Origin: Tubiluchus corallicola
Lineage: Eukaryota > Priapulida > Priapulimorpha > Priapulimorphida > Tubiluchidae
Reading direction: 5' to 3'
DNA length: 64,000 nt
Assembly (NCBI GenBank): GCA_030141605.1
Contig: JAQGDQ010000479.1
Span: forward strand, 1 to 64,000
This document shows, in pieces, positions 42,692 to 63,975 of the stretch (position 1 is the stretch's first letter; each line of letters begins with the position of its first letter). Made by a program: the position numbers and the translations under genes. The notes beneath the pieces were generated by a model that saw nothing but the letters and a program-made list of their open reading frames with translations, had not been told where the DNA came from and ran no database searches.

Positions 42692-45600
42692 ATGACAGAT
42701 CAACTCAAATCTTCACAAGCTCAAATTCTTCCTGCACCGGAGGGCGTTTCTGATACCGAAATACGTACCTATGTAACTGGGCCGATACCGATGTCACGTC
42801 TAGAATTGATGGATCTTACACAAAGGGAATTGAAAGATCTCTCACGAGACAAGGGTCTACCAGTCTACGGTACAAAAGCTGAGCTGGTTCGCAGAATACT
42901 GGAATACAGAGAGCAAAATGCCCGTGCCAGCCCAAACGTGATACAGGAGGAACCGGAGACGTCAGCTGCAATGTCGAAGCCTGATTGTGATGAGGAGCCA
43001 GGAGAGAGTGAAGAGGATGAAGCATATCCACTGGTTCCACTGCTAGAAAAACCCAACATAGAGCTGCCCCTGGAGATTGATCAGGAGATTGAGATGTTCC
43101 TGCAGAAAATCAGAATACACAACCACAGATTTACTGAGATGCGGTATGACATGATTAGGTTTAGCAATTCTTTGTATAATTTGTTATGCTTTGAAAATAT
43201 TGAAACTTTGATTGACAAAGCAAACAATTATCTTTCTGATTATACAGATACCGTACAGGAGTTAATTGAGACTTATGGAAAATTGATAGATTGTTATTAT
43301 CGTTGTAATAATGACACCATGGCAGATGCAACCCATGAATTAATTAATTCTAGGGCAGTTTTGAAACAAGATTTGTTAGGCTTACCAAAATTGCTACTAC
43401 AGAAATTTAAAAGCAAAGGTAATTTTGAACTTAATCAGCAGAATTTGATAATAGCTGCCCTAGAGCCTGTGTATCAACCAGCAAGTACTTCAAAAGCTTC
43501 TGGTGTGTTTGTTTCAAAATTCAAAAATGCAGGCAATGCTGCCTTTGCTGGACAGGCAGGTACTAAAGCATATGGCAGTAATGTTTATAATGCTCACGGT
43601 GATCAGAATTATCCCCCTTCATCAGTTTTCAATACAATGATGCAAACCATGGATATGATTGCATCACGTCTTGAACGTCTAGAATCACGTGATCATCACA
43701 TGGCAGACACTAAACCAAAACCTAAACACAGTGTTATGGATAATACATTGCATGAGTCTGTCATTGCTCAAACTTCTAAAGTAACACCTTCACGTTTAGC
43801 AAGTATGTATGCTTCCCCAGTACAGGCATGCCATGCTTCACAGGCATCTAATGAAAGTGATTCTGATGCCTACTTTAGAAATTCGAGATTACCCAAGTTT
43901 CAATTACCCACTTTTTCGGGTGATGGTGATGATTTTCAGGGTTTCTGGTCAATTTTTCATGATGAGATTCACACACGTGCTGATCTGAAAGAAATGAAAA
44001 AATTGAATTACCTAAAAATGTCTTTAAAGGGTGTTCCACTAGAAATTGTGAAATCCTACCCAGCCATACCCGAAAGTTATCAGCAGGCAGTCAATCATTT
44101 GGTAAAGCGGTTTCTAAAGAAAGATGATTTGATAGATAGAAACTTAGATTTGCTTGAAAATTTAGAAACAGTTGCACCAAATGCTACAAACCTTCGAAAG
44201 TTTCTTGACAAAATTGAGTCAATACTGAGAACTTTGGCCATGTTGGGGTATGAGGAAGAGCATTACATAGTCAGACAAATTACCAGGCGTCTTCCAGCTA
44301 ACATAAACAATGAATTGCGTAGAATGTGCTCTGGTATGACCCATGGTTCAAGGTGGAAACTAGATGATTTGATCAGAACCATGGAGTGGTATGTTGAAGA
44401 CATTGAAGCAATTCAAAAGGATAAGAATTCAGTGCCCACACCTACTGAAAAACCCATAAGCAAACCTTCATACAAAAATGCTAAATTGGGTTTTGCAGGT
44501 CGAAGACCAAACTACCAGCATGAATCTGTACTAAGTAATACTGAACAACAGATTGCATTCCAAAGTGAAGGTATTGGGCATCCTGGGTTGTCAAGTCTAC
44601 CACCTAACAAGGGCTCTAATAAGCCTAAAGTGAACAAAGGTAAACCCAAATCAAACAAACCTGTTGGGTCTTCATCGGGATTCAAGAAATTCCCATGTTT
44701 CTTGTGTGGTAAGACTGGCCATCCGAGCAGGTACTGTCACGAGTTGTCAATTTCTGAAAAGAAAGCCGTACTGAAAATGCAAAATAGATGTATGATATGC
44801 ATGTCAAAAACTCATACTGAAGATACCTGCACTAAACAATGTGTTGTTTGTTTGGGTCGTCATAACCTCACTTTGTGTGAAAAGGCTGCATTTAATAAAC
44901 GGCTCAACCCACAATGCGTTGAAATTAGTGCAGTGCCCAAACAAAGCCATCTCACTAATGAGTCTATGCTGTTGAACTCAAAACCAAATTCAAAAACCAC
45001 AATCATGCAGACAGTATTATGTTATGCATTCAACCCTCAAGCATTGATGAAAAGGGAACGAAAACTTCAAGATGGTGTAAGAATCAGAGGGTTTTTAGAT
45101 ACTGGTAGTCACACTAGCTACATAACAAAGTCACTAGCAGACCGACTTGATTTGCCATTAAGCAATAAATCCACTGTTATGTTATCTACATTTGCTAATC
45201 CTGAGCCAAAACGAATTGAGTGCTATGATAGTGTAATAACTTTAAACGGTGGTCCTACCTCTTGCCAATTGGAATTAGATGTAAGGGTTGTACCATTTAT
45301 TGCTCAATATTCTCGAAGGCCTAGTCTCCCTTCTGACATTTATTCAAAGTTAAAGTGCTGGGAAGGTCTCATGGCCGATGTCCTACCAGGTACCCATTCT
45401 TCTGATGATGACCTGAAAGAGCAAATTGAACTCTTAATTGGAAATGATCATTACTTCAGAGTATTGGGTGCTGAGAAGAGAAAATTAGGACCTGACATTT
45501 TTATGTTTGCTAGTTGTCTTGGTTACATTATTGGTGGTACAGTTCAGAAAAAATCCATTGATGCTGAAAATAAAAATGTCACATGTAACACAGCATTATT

Positions 45601-46324
45601 GTCATTTCAGCCTGGTTTTGACACTTCAATGAACTTGATTATTGACAACTCTAGTTTAGATGTTACTAAACCTGAAGTGCACTTGTCATGCATCGACATT
45701 GTTGCCAATTATGATGATAAGACAGAGCGTAGTTATCAGTTAGAGCGATTCTGGTCCCTGGATTCTTTAGGAATTCAGGATTCACCAACAGTTGATGATG
45801 ATGAGATGGCTGTAAGAAAATTTGAAAACTCAGTAGAGTTTAGAGATGGCCGTTATATGGTCAGCTGGCCATTTAAACTTAATCACAAACCACTTCCTGA
45901 CAACTATGCTCTAGCCTTTGGTCGCTTAAAGAGTTGTGTTGCAAAATTAATTGACCAACCTGAGTTGTTAAAGCGTTATCATGGTAACATTATGGAACAA
46001 CTTGAATTAAACATAATTGAAGAGGTCACCCCCGAAGTTACTTGTGGAAAAATACAACATTACATTCCACATCATTGCGTCATTCGAGAGACGTCAAAAA
46101 CGACTCAAGTAAGGATTGTGTATGATGGATCTGCTAAGACACGGCGCAGTAATCCATCGTTAAATGAAATTTTGTACCGTGGGCCCATTATCCTACCGCA
46201 ATTATTAGGTATACTGTTACGCTTTAGATTGTTTCATACAGTACTGATTGCGGACATAGAAAAGGCTTTTTTAAATGTGGGCTTGCACGAAGGCGATAGG
46301 GCTGTACCCGTTTTTTGTGGCTGA
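42692..46324 (+). CDS. BEL/Pao Gag, protease and N-terminal RT
   Basis: The frame is open from 42641 (1227 codons). I prefer the second ATG at 42692 (MTDQLKSS), since the first codons are leader-repeat sequence. Residues below count from 42641. A SAP-like domain at about 55-92 (key part GLPVYGTKAELVRRI) is unusual in Gag. A DUF1759-type capsid region lies at about 415-595 (LPKFQLPTFSG). A CCHC knuckle is formed by C686, C689, H694 and C699, with a second Cys/His cluster at 717-746. The aspartic protease has D820-T-G-S. The RT begins near 1140 (HYIPHHCVI, VRIVYDGSA, LIADIEKAF). A single-base frame break in a T run at 46311-46316 stops the frame inside RT; the next CDS carries on in another frame. 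Being in a homopolymer, it may be a sequencing error or a real mutation. Confidence 0.93.
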   Translation: MTDQLKSSQAQILPAPEGVSDTEIRTYVTGPIPMSRLELMDLTQRELKDLSRDKGLPVYGTKAELVRRILEYREQNARASPNVIQEEPETSAAMSKPDCDEEPGESEEDEAYPLVPLLEKPNIELPLEIDQEIEMFLQKIRIHNHRFTEMRYDMIRFSNSLYNLLCFENIETLIDKANNYLSDYTDTVQELIETYGKLIDCYYRCNNDTMADATHELINSRAVLKQDLLGLPKLLLQKFKSKGNFELNQQNLIIAALEPVYQPASTSKASGVFVSKFKNAGNAAFAGQAGTKAYGSNVYNAHGDQNYPPSSVFNTMMQTMDMIASRLERLESRDHHMADTKPKPKHSVMDNTLHESVIAQTSKVTPSRLASMYASPVQACHASQASNESDSDAYFRNSRLPKFQLPTFSGDGDDFQGFWSIFHDEIHTRADLKEMKKLNYLKMSLKGVPLEIVKSYPAIPESYQQAVNHLVKRFLKKDDLIDRNLDLLENLETVAPNATNLRKFLDKIESILRTLAMLGYEEEHYIVRQITRRLPANINNELRRMCSGMTHGSRWKLDDLIRTMEWYVEDIEAIQKDKNSVPTPTEKPISKPSYKNAKLGFAGRRPNYQHESVLSNTEQQIAFQSEGIGHPGLSSLPPNKGSNKPKVNKGKPKSNKPVGSSSGFKKFPCFLCGKTGHPSRYCHELSISEKKAVLKMQNRCMICMSKTHTEDTCTKQCVVCLGRHNLTLCEKAAFNKRLNPQCVEISAVPKQSHLTNESMLLNSKPNSKTTIMQTVLCYAFNPQALMKRERKLQDGVRIRGFLDTGSHTSYITKSLADRLDLPLSNKSTVMLSTFANPEPKRIECYDSVITLNGGPTSCQLELDVRVVPFIAQYSRRPSLPSDIYSKLKCWEGLMADVLPGTHSSDDDLKEQIELLIGNDHYFRVLGAEKRKLGPDIFMFASCLGYIIGGTVQKKSIDAENKNVTCNTALLSFQPGFDTSMNLIIDNSSLDVTKPEVHLSCIDIVANYDDKTERSYQLERFWSLDSLGIQDSPTVDDDEMAVRKFENSVEFRDGRYMVSWPFKLNHKPLPDNYALAFGRLKSCVAKLIDQPELLKRYHGNIMEQLELNIIEEVTPEVTCGKIQHYIPHHCVIRETSKTTQVRIVYDGSAKTRRSNPSLNEILYRGPIILPQLLGILLRFRLFHTVLIADIEKAFLNVGLHEGDRAVPVFCG

Positions 46325-49206
46325 GGGACCCAACTAAATTTGATTTTTCACCAAAGAATTTAGTCATATATCGCTTCAAGCGAGTAGCTTTTGGCATAAT
46401 TTGCTCACCTTTCCTGCTTGCTGCCACCATCACACATCACCTGAAGTTGCATGATACAGAGCTTTCAAGTCAGATTTTACGAGATCTGTATGTGGACAAC
46501 TTGCTGACTGGTGTTGATGGTGAAGAACAAGCAGTGAGTTTTTACAGTGCTGCTAAACAACTCTTCAAAGAAGCGGGTTTCAATTTGAGACAGTGGTTCT
46601 CTAATTCAAGTCAGTTCCTTGACATGTTACCTGATAGCGATCGAGTCACAGATCCCCACATGAAGGTTTTGGGACTGTTTTATGACCGATTGGAAGACAC
46701 CCTTTCCTTAGTCAAAATTGATGTTACTGCCTTTCGTGAAGCTGACACCAAACGAAAGATCCTTCATTGCGTTTCTTCAGTCTTTGATCCAACTGGTATC
46801 AGTGCTCCATTGCTTCTTCCTGGAAAACTACTATTATCATCATTATGGCAACAAAAGCTGGGTTGGGACACTCAATTGAATGAAGACAACTTAAATTTGT
46901 GGCAACAGGCTGTAAACTTAATACAGTTTACTCAGACATTGACTGTCCCTAGATATATAGCTGCTGTCAATGCTCTATACACAATTGTGTGCTTTGCTGA
47001 TGCTTCGCAAAAGGCTTACTGTTGTGTGCTGTACTTAAGAGTGCATGACATGTCACTTAACTCCTGTCAGTCAAACATTTTGTTTGCCAAAACACGAATT
47101 GTGCCACCCAATAAATTTACCATACCAAGGGCCGAACTTATGGCTGCCTTGATAGGATCTCGTGCGATTGTGTATGCCAAGCAACACCTTCATGTTGACA
47201 TAGAACAAGCATTTCTGTTCATTGACTCATTATGTGTGTTGCACTGGCTGCATTCTCAAAAAAGGCTTTCTGTCTTTGTCAGAAATCGGATTCAAGAGAT
47301 AAAAGAAGTGCCCAATCTGGAAGTCAGGCACATTTCATCCGATTTAAATCCTGCAGATAAAGGGACGAGGATAACGGAAAGGCCTATTTCAGAATCATGG
47401 TTACACGGTCCTACCTTTCTTACGCAAGAGATCGTAACTTGGCCTGTCTCTTCTTCTGCTCCCAGTCTTACACAAGAGCAAGAAATTGAAGTAGAGTCTG
47501 AAATGCCCAATACCAAGGAAGTCTTCTTTGAAACATCTTGTGTAGCTAATGCCATAGCCTGCAAACAAAAAATTGGCAATGTGATTAACATCAATGATTA
47601 CTCATCGTTAGACAGACTTCTAATAGTCACTGCCTTTGTACTCAGAATTATGCAAGTAATTGTACATTACAAAGAGGGCCTAAGATTGAGCGAAAATCTC
47701 GTTACCATACAGGAGACAACACAGGCTTTGAAACTGTGGATCAGATGGATACAGTTTACTTACCTTGATTTTGTTCAGCAAAAATTGCAAAGGGCCTCTT
47801 CTAATGTCACCTTCTTTGTGAATGATGCTGGTCTAATTGCTTGCAAAACAAGATTTCAGAATAAGCACAGTTTATTAACATCACAACCACTATTACTACC
47901 AAATTGTAAACTTGTAGAACTAATTGTGCAACATATACACAAAGTATATTGCCATGTTGGCGTATCACAGGTTTTGGCAATTTTCCGCATTAACTATTGG
48001 GTGCCTAATGGGCGCAATATCATAAGAGCTATCTTAAGAAAATGTTTAACATGTAGAAGATATGAAGGTGGTCCTTATTGCTCACCTCCATTTAAACAGT
48101 TACCTGATGAGCGTCTGGTACCCTCTTGTCCCTACTCTTATGTGGGAGTAGATTATATGGGGCCTATTTTGTATAAGAGTGGTACTTCTAAAACCAAGAA
48201 CTTGACAAAAAAGTCTTGGATAGTGTTGTTCGACTGCTTGACAACTAGGGCAGTTCATTTAGCTCTAGTTACAGACATGACAGCAGAATCTCTAATACTA
48301 GTCTTGAGAAGGTTCATAGCTCGCTATGGCTGTCCTAAAAAAATGTATTCAGATAATGCACCCACCTTCAAGCTAGTTCGAAATACCATGGATGCTCATT
48401 TCAATTCTGTATTGCATAGTAGGTTGTGTCAAGAATTTGCTACTAAATCTGGTTTTTCATGGTCTTTCATTATCCCCAAAGCATCACATCAAGGGGGTCA
48501 TTATGAAAGACTTGTTGGTCTGGTAAAACGCACTCTCAGAAAAACAACATTGTGCAAACCTCTTCCTTATGAAATACTGGTGACTGTACTAGAAGAGATC
48601 CAGTACATTATCAACTCCAGACCACTCTGTTATGTTGACTCATCCACGTTAGAAGCATTGTCGCCAAATTCCTTTCTCATGCCTACTGGACATCGTCCAC
48701 CTGGCATCCAAGACCTTGAAAGTAATGTGTGCAATGACCCAGATTTCCAACCAACGATAAAAGCATTAATTGAGAATTGGAAAAATGGTCAGAAACAAGT
48801 TAAACAATTTTGGAAACGGTGGCAAACTGAATACCTTGGAGACTTGCGTGCAAGAACCCAGTCAGAGCTGGTAACTAAAAAGGGTGCACTCAAACAAATT
48901 CCAAAAATTAATGATGTTGTTCTAATTAAGGAAGAAAATCACCCAAGAGGGAGATGGAAATTAGGCCGAATTTCTCGGTTGTTAGGCAGTAGTGATGGGG
49001 AAGTACGAGGTGCTGAAGTGGTACTGGCTAATGGAAACTCATTGCAAAGACCCGTACATCATTTGTATCCTATCACTCAGGCAGCATCTGACCAACCTCT
49101 TACTTGCAAGTCTCCAATGCTCGTCAAACGTATGTTAACTAAACGAGAATCAGCTGTCAAAGCAAGAAAAATTATCAAAGGTCTGATCGATAATGATAAG
49201 CTTTAA
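46315..49206 (+). CDS. BEL/Pao RT, RNase H and integrase
   Basis: 963 codons that continue pol after the frame break; the ATG at 46315 is just the first Met, not a real start. RT core: FGIICSPFLL, and YVDN at 59-62 in place of the more common YVDD. RNase H carries D229 (FADAS), E274 (PRAEL), D304 (FIDS) and D348 (NPADKG). The integrase has an H2C2 zinc region (about H542 to CLTC at 577-580) and a catalytic core with D613 (GVDYMGP), D680 (YSDNAP) and E731 (GHYERL). A DUF5641-like C-terminus (FWKRWQTEYL, RGRWKLGRI) completes it. No internal stops are present. All catalytic residues I can place are kept, apart from the YVDN variant, whose first two Asp-equivalent positions are normal. Confidence 0.94.
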   Translation: MWLRDPTKFDFSPKNLVIYRFKRVAFGIICSPFLLAATITHHLKLHDTELSSQILRDLYVDNLLTGVDGEEQAVSFYSAAKQLFKEAGFNLRQWFSNSSQFLDMLPDSDRVTDPHMKVLGLFYDRLEDTLSLVKIDVTAFREADTKRKILHCVSSVFDPTGISAPLLLPGKLLLSSLWQQKLGWDTQLNEDNLNLWQQAVNLIQFTQTLTVPRYIAAVNALYTIVCFADASQKAYCCVLYLRVHDMSLNSCQSNILFAKTRIVPPNKFTIPRAELMAALIGSRAIVYAKQHLHVDIEQAFLFIDSLCVLHWLHSQKRLSVFVRNRIQEIKEVPNLEVRHISSDLNPADKGTRITERPISESWLHGPTFLTQEIVTWPVSSSAPSLTQEQEIEVESEMPNTKEVFFETSCVANAIACKQKIGNVININDYSSLDRLLIVTAFVLRIMQVIVHYKEGLRLSENLVTIQETTQALKLWIRWIQFTYLDFVQQKLQRASSNVTFFVNDAGLIACKTRFQNKHSLLTSQPLLLPNCKLVELIVQHIHKVYCHVGVSQVLAIFRINYWVPNGRNIIRAILRKCLTCRRYEGGPYCSPPFKQLPDERLVPSCPYSYVGVDYMGPILYKSGTSKTKNLTKKSWIVLFDCLTTRAVHLALVTDMTAESLILVLRRFIARYGCPKKMYSDNAPTFKLVRNTMDAHFNSVLHSRLCQEFATKSGFSWSFIIPKASHQGGHYERLVGLVKRTLRKTTLCKPLPYEILVTVLEEIQYIINSRPLCYVDSSTLEALSPNSFLMPTGHRPPGIQDLESNVCNDPDFQPTIKALIENWKNGQKQVKQFWKRWQTEYLGDLRARTQSELVTKKGALKQIPKINDVVLIKEENHPRGRWKLGRISRLLGSSDGEVRGAEVVLANGNSLQRPVHHLYPITQAASDQPLTCKSPMLVKRMLTKRESAVKARKIIKGLIDNDKL

Positions 49207-49394
49207 GTAATTATCTTACCTCACGCTGTATAATTACATTCACATCTTTCTCGTTGTACATCAGCGTCCAGAACAATGCAACCCATAAAGTTTTTATGAG
49301 TTGCGTATTGGTATTATTGTTATATCTATGACTTGCGCATTAGTATTACTGTTAAATTTTTAATGATTTTGAAGGGATAATTAAACTACATGGC

Positions 49395-50168
49395 TGTTAG
49401 GAAATGGCACTTGCAGTAGCCCATAGCACTGTTAGTCCCTTCCTCAGTTTTTATCAATTTTGTTACATTGTTTAGTTTTGTTTTGAAATTGATTACATGA
49501 TTACTAGATGCTGATTACATTGATTATTAGACGACTTTAAATGTATTGTCGGTTTTGTAGTGCCAATTAACAAAGTCTGATTTTGATAATGTATAATAGT
49601 AATTTTTTCTCTGATGCTGTATTGTATGTATTGATGTGGCTTTGTGATTCATGACATGACATTTTGTGTTTGCTCTGTAGCTAATGACTTTTTCCATTTT
49701 CCTTTTTTTTCTCTGTTGGCGCAGTGTCGCTTATTGTACGCGATTGTATTATTATGTAATCTATTTAATTGTCAGTTTTCTACAAATGTTTTTTAGCTGC
49801 AGCCTCAATATGCCTCCCCATCTCCTAATTTCCATGACTATTGAAAATTAGATAAAGTTTGGAAGAGAAGCAACTAGTGAACTTAATGTATTCTGCTATA
49901 TAAGAAGCCAAGTAAATTTGATGTTGGTTTAACATGTAGAGTATAGGTGACCTTTGCATGAATTAATGTACCTTCCAATAGGAACTTGTATGTCTGGTCA
50001 TGTGATTAGAGCTTTATTCTCCCAGGCATGCAAGTTCCAGTTGGTCTTGAGACAGCATTTGGAGAGGTTGAAAATTTTCTACTGTAGTGGTATCATAATG
50101 TGTCATAAAAGTTTATAATCTGTGAACATTGTACATTTTGCAATAAAATTGTTACAAGTTTTTTAACA
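49395..50168 (+). repeat. 3' LTR
   Basis: The 3' end (ttttaaca at 50168) is fixed by comparison with the 5' LTR and PBS. The 5' end is estimated at TGTTAGGAAATGG; no clean polypurine tract adjoins it, so the start may be off by tens to a few hundred bases. The segment 49766-50168 equals 41993-42395. Confidence 0.8.
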
Positions 50169-50320
50169 GCATAGCATGCATACTAAATGTCTTAAAAACT
50201 TTAAAAAATTATCAGTAGTTGCAAAATGAAGTACATTTTATGCTTCCATTATACTGAACAAAAGTACAAAGCCAAAACATTTTTTCTTATTAACAAATAA
50301 TTTGGGACTGAAAGGGTTAA
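50169..50320. mobile_element. Family D MITE, right half, split by the BEL insertion
   Basis: gcatagcatgcatactaaat onward matches 15500-15740, with an internal deletion, and ends tgaaagggttaa. The BEL element therefore landed inside a family D copy. The left half is not visible beside the 5' LTR. Confidence 0.8.
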
Positions 50321-51285
50321 TACAATGTTTAGCTGGGCTCATCAGTCTTTCAGATGATTAGCTCTTAAAACCTTTAAATATCCTCACCTGTTGTGGAGAT
50401 CGCTGGCATCTATTAGAATTAAATGTGCAATTTTATAAATATAGCTTTGTTTGTTTGCTATACCCTCTCGGCTGTTCACACGCAACACATCACGAGCCAC
50501 ACAGTCACAGCAGTAGTAAACAACAGCTATAAACTATCAAAAACTCAAAACTTTTTACTCTAGCTTAAAATTGTAACAGCGTCGAGAACAGTTACATGTT
50601 TAAGAATTACATGGAAGCTTCAAAGCAAAAAGGTCACCAAATCATAGATGACCAGCTTTGCATATGATAAAATCATATAGTAGCTTGCTAACATCGCCAA
50701 AAAAAATTGTCATTTTTCACCAATGCTATATGAACTGATGAAGATGACAATATGAAATTATCAGACAACATCTGAAGATGACAATGTTACGAAATATTTG
50801 TATCTTTTTTTTCTAACTTATAAACTCGGTAACCCAAAGCTGCCTGTCAGAATTAAACGCTTGTGTCCATCATGTTGCACCTACCAAAATTATTTTCTTC
50901 ACAGTAAGTAATAAAATAAAATGAAGCTGAAACTGAAACGTTTAACATTTCACCACCGTTACGAACGTTTGTGTAATGACAGTATAGCATACGCGTGCTA
51001 GGCCTATAGGCTTTTACAGTGGACATGGCTTTGGACCGGTCCATTTCAAACAAACAAAAACTTGGCGTCGTTGCCCAGGCCAACCTGTTCACGGAGAAAT
51101 GTTGCACGGAGTATTCTGTATAGTTTCTTATGCTCGGTTTACTCGTATAGGTAAGCCTGGTACAAGTCATTCAGTACCTGAAGTTTTAAGCAACAACCAG
51201 GTGTAATACTTAGCTAATAGGCTGTATTATGTGTTTTGTACTTTACATGGGATTCATTATTATTCGTTCTGCCTTTCTTTTTTCT
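50321..51285. other. No recognisable feature
   Basis: A small direct repeat (gaagatgacaatatgaaatt / gaagatgacaatgttacgaa) occurs near 50740-50795. No exon is supported. Confidence 0.45.
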
Positions 51286-51289
51286 TCTA

Positions 51290-51852
<563 letters not shown>

Positions 51853-51877
51853 CTCACTCTTTCTAAAATATATAGAA

Positions 51878-52432
51878 ATGTAATAATAATGATAATGATA
51901 ATGACAATAATAATAATAATTATAACAGCAGTAGCAACAAAAACAACAACAACAACAAGAGCAACAGCAACAACAACGACGACGATGACAACAAGAGCAA
52001 CAGCAACAAAAACAGCAACAACAACAACGACGATGGCACATGACAACAAGAGCAACAGCAAGAACAACAACAACAACAACAACAGCACTAGGAACAACAA
52101 CAACAAAAGCAGCTGTACAACAGCAAAAACGACAAGAACAAGAACGACGACGACGACAACAATGATTATAATAACAGCAACAGCAACAACAACAACAACA
52201 ACAACAACAGTACTAGAAACAATAACAACAAAAGCAGCTGTACAACAGCAAAAACGAGACAAGAACAAAAACGACGACGTTGACAACAAGAGCAACAGCA
52301 ACAAAAACAGCAACAACAACAACAGCACTAGAAACAATAACAACAAAAGCAGCTGTACAACAGCAAAAACGACAAGAACAAGAACAAGAACAACGACGAC
52401 GACAACAACAATAATATTAACAACAATTGTCC
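51878..52432. repeat. AAT/AAC/GAC trinucleotide-rich block
   Basis: Irregular acaacaaca, gacgacgac and aacagcaac units. A ~110-bp higher-order unit (tactagaaacaataacaaca, aaagcagctgtacaacagca) recurs three times. Confidence 0.93.
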
Positions 52433-53328
52433 ATTTGTTACAAGATTGGTATGAAACATATTACCCCTTTGTCTCATATTAATTAGTGTTTTTCAGTGAC
52501 AGATTTCAAAATATGGCGTCCTCATCATTGCAATCAAGACGTCATGTGTGTTTGACATGCTTTTAAAACCAAACTTTGTTGTGTACCACCCCGTGGATTC
52601 GATTTCTTTGTCATTGCAGTAACACCTTGGCTTTAAAGAACTGTTGCTTTTTGTCTAATGTTAATTAGCAAAAAAAGGGTCAGTTAAAGTTGTCAGATCA
52701 GATCACTCTCATCAAAATATTATTTCCAAATTGTTTTAAATACCTAATAATGTTAAAATTAAATTCTTTTACAAATTTTAAAAATTTTCAAATGTTTATA
52801 TTTATCATTTTAATATTTTTAATTTTTATTTTTTTAATCTATGGCACCATCGGATTTACGGTGCACAAAAACAATAATTTGGCCTAGAGGGTAGAAGGAT
52901 ACCGGAAAATAGAAAATGCAGAAATTTACAGTTTAATCTCCTACTAGCAATTTTATCATACAATTATTGATTCAAATATCTCAACATAAAGCACAATGTA
53001 TCTAACAGGATCTTTCGGTTGACATTTGCTTGGGTCTGCTCATTTTTTGGCGGTCCTTTGACTGGTGGTATTTTGTCAATCACTGACTGACTCGGTAACT
53101 AACTGAGCTCAATCATCCTACATTAGCAGGTGCCTTTTGAATTAGCCTACATCTGATAGCCCTCAAAATAATCTTTAAAAATAAACTTTAAGTTAAATTC
53201 ATTTAAAGAATCACGTTTTCTAGTCCAAACAATTCCACGTTCAGCGGGCTGTATCACTGACATGTTTAGTGTTTCATTCCACAAAAAGCAAGCCACTCGT
53301 TATGAAACATTTTCCCGGAAGACTTTGC

Positions 53329-53336
53329 TATATAAG
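53329..53336 (+). promoter_or_regulatory. TATA box, candidate promoter of the fibrinogen-domain gene
   Basis: tgctatataagct is a consensus TATA box. About 30 bp on, cttgatactcttatt could hold the start site. Strong donors (gaa|gtaagt) follow at about 53729 and 53747, and the acceptor ttttttccag lies at 54257, 10 bp before the start codon. This is inferred as a 5' UTR exon and intron. Confidence 0.4.
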
Positions 53337-53589
53337 CTACACCTTGATACTCTTATTCTGAGAAAAAGAGTTGTTTACTTGGATCTGTCTCACCCTACCT
53401 CGAGTCTTGGAGAAATCTCCTTTAGACAGAGCGAGTAAAAGAGTAATGGATACTAATGTTTATGTTTATCAATCCCAGAGTGGGATTTTCTGTATCGAGT
53501 ATAGTAACAGATGTGATTAGTAGTTTTTGTTACTCGTATTAGTTACAGGAGCTTATATATTACCATCGTGAGAAGCGGATCTAAATGTG

Positions 53590-53655
53590 TTGCCAGCTTA
53601 AAGGACTGGTGTTGCCAGCTTAAGGAACTGGTGTTGCCAGCTTAAGGGACTGATA
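53590..53655. repeat. 24-bp tandem repeat, 3 copies
   Basis: gttgccagcttaaggaactg plus gt occurs three times. It falls in the proposed 5' UTR exon. Confidence 0.9.
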
Positions 53656-53889
53656 AAGTCCAAATAAAGCATCTTGTTTTCCAGACTGGAAGACCTATTT
53701 CTGCTGAAGTGTGTCACTTTATAGTTGAAGTAAGTTTTAAGCTGAAGTAAGTATTTCATAAAGTCATTGGTTATCATTAACATTGTAGTTAATATTGGCA
53801 TTTTTTCATATTTTTCTTTTAACAGATGCAATTTAAGCGATTATTTATTGTCAAGTAAACTGTCACTGTATTCATTTAAAGCAACTATA

Positions 53890-54035
53890 ATTGTGGTAAC
53901 GAATGTGATGATAGTGATGATGAAAATGACGATATGAATGATACTGGTTGTGACTGACGATGGTGACGACGATGATGATGATGATGATGGTATTGATGAT
54001 GAGGATCATGCTGATGATGAGGGTGGTGGTGATAA
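53890..54035. repeat. Imperfect GAT/GATG-rich tract
   Basis: gatgatgatgatgg-type low complexity. Confidence 0.85.
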
Positions 54036-54267
54036 TGATTTTATTACGATAGCACAACAGTATTAAGTGTTAAAGATAGTCATACTGCTGGCTTTGCTAA
54101 TGAGGAAAAAGCGAAGACGATGGTCATGTCACTGTATAACCCTGATCAAGGCGTCAACTCGATTTTGTTTATTTTTTATATTTCTGCCTCGATTTTCTAA
54201 ATTCTCATTTGTTATCAAATTTTTGCATTAAACCATTTTTCTTGCTGTTTTTTCCAGATTTGCAAAC

Positions 54268-63975
<9,708 letters not shown>

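Larger units (their letters stand above)
41993..50168 (+). mobile_element. BEL/Pao LTR retrotransposon, nearly complete
   Basis: Order: partial 5' LTR, primer-binding site, repeat-bearing leader, gag-pro-RT frame, RT-RNase H-integrase frame, 3' LTR. Domain order (DUF1759-type Gag, CCHC knuckle, DTGS protease, RT, RNase H, H2C2 integrase, DUF5641-like tail) and the WLRDP/FGIICSPF RT blocks place it in BEL/Pao. The visible 403 bp of the 5' LTR match the 3' LTR with no difference I could see, so insertion is recent. There is no env-like frame between pol and the 3' LTR. Confidence 0.95.

Noticed and set aside
49207-49394. Possible env-like third frame of the BEL element
   Set aside because: No open frame of useful length between pol and the 3' LTR.
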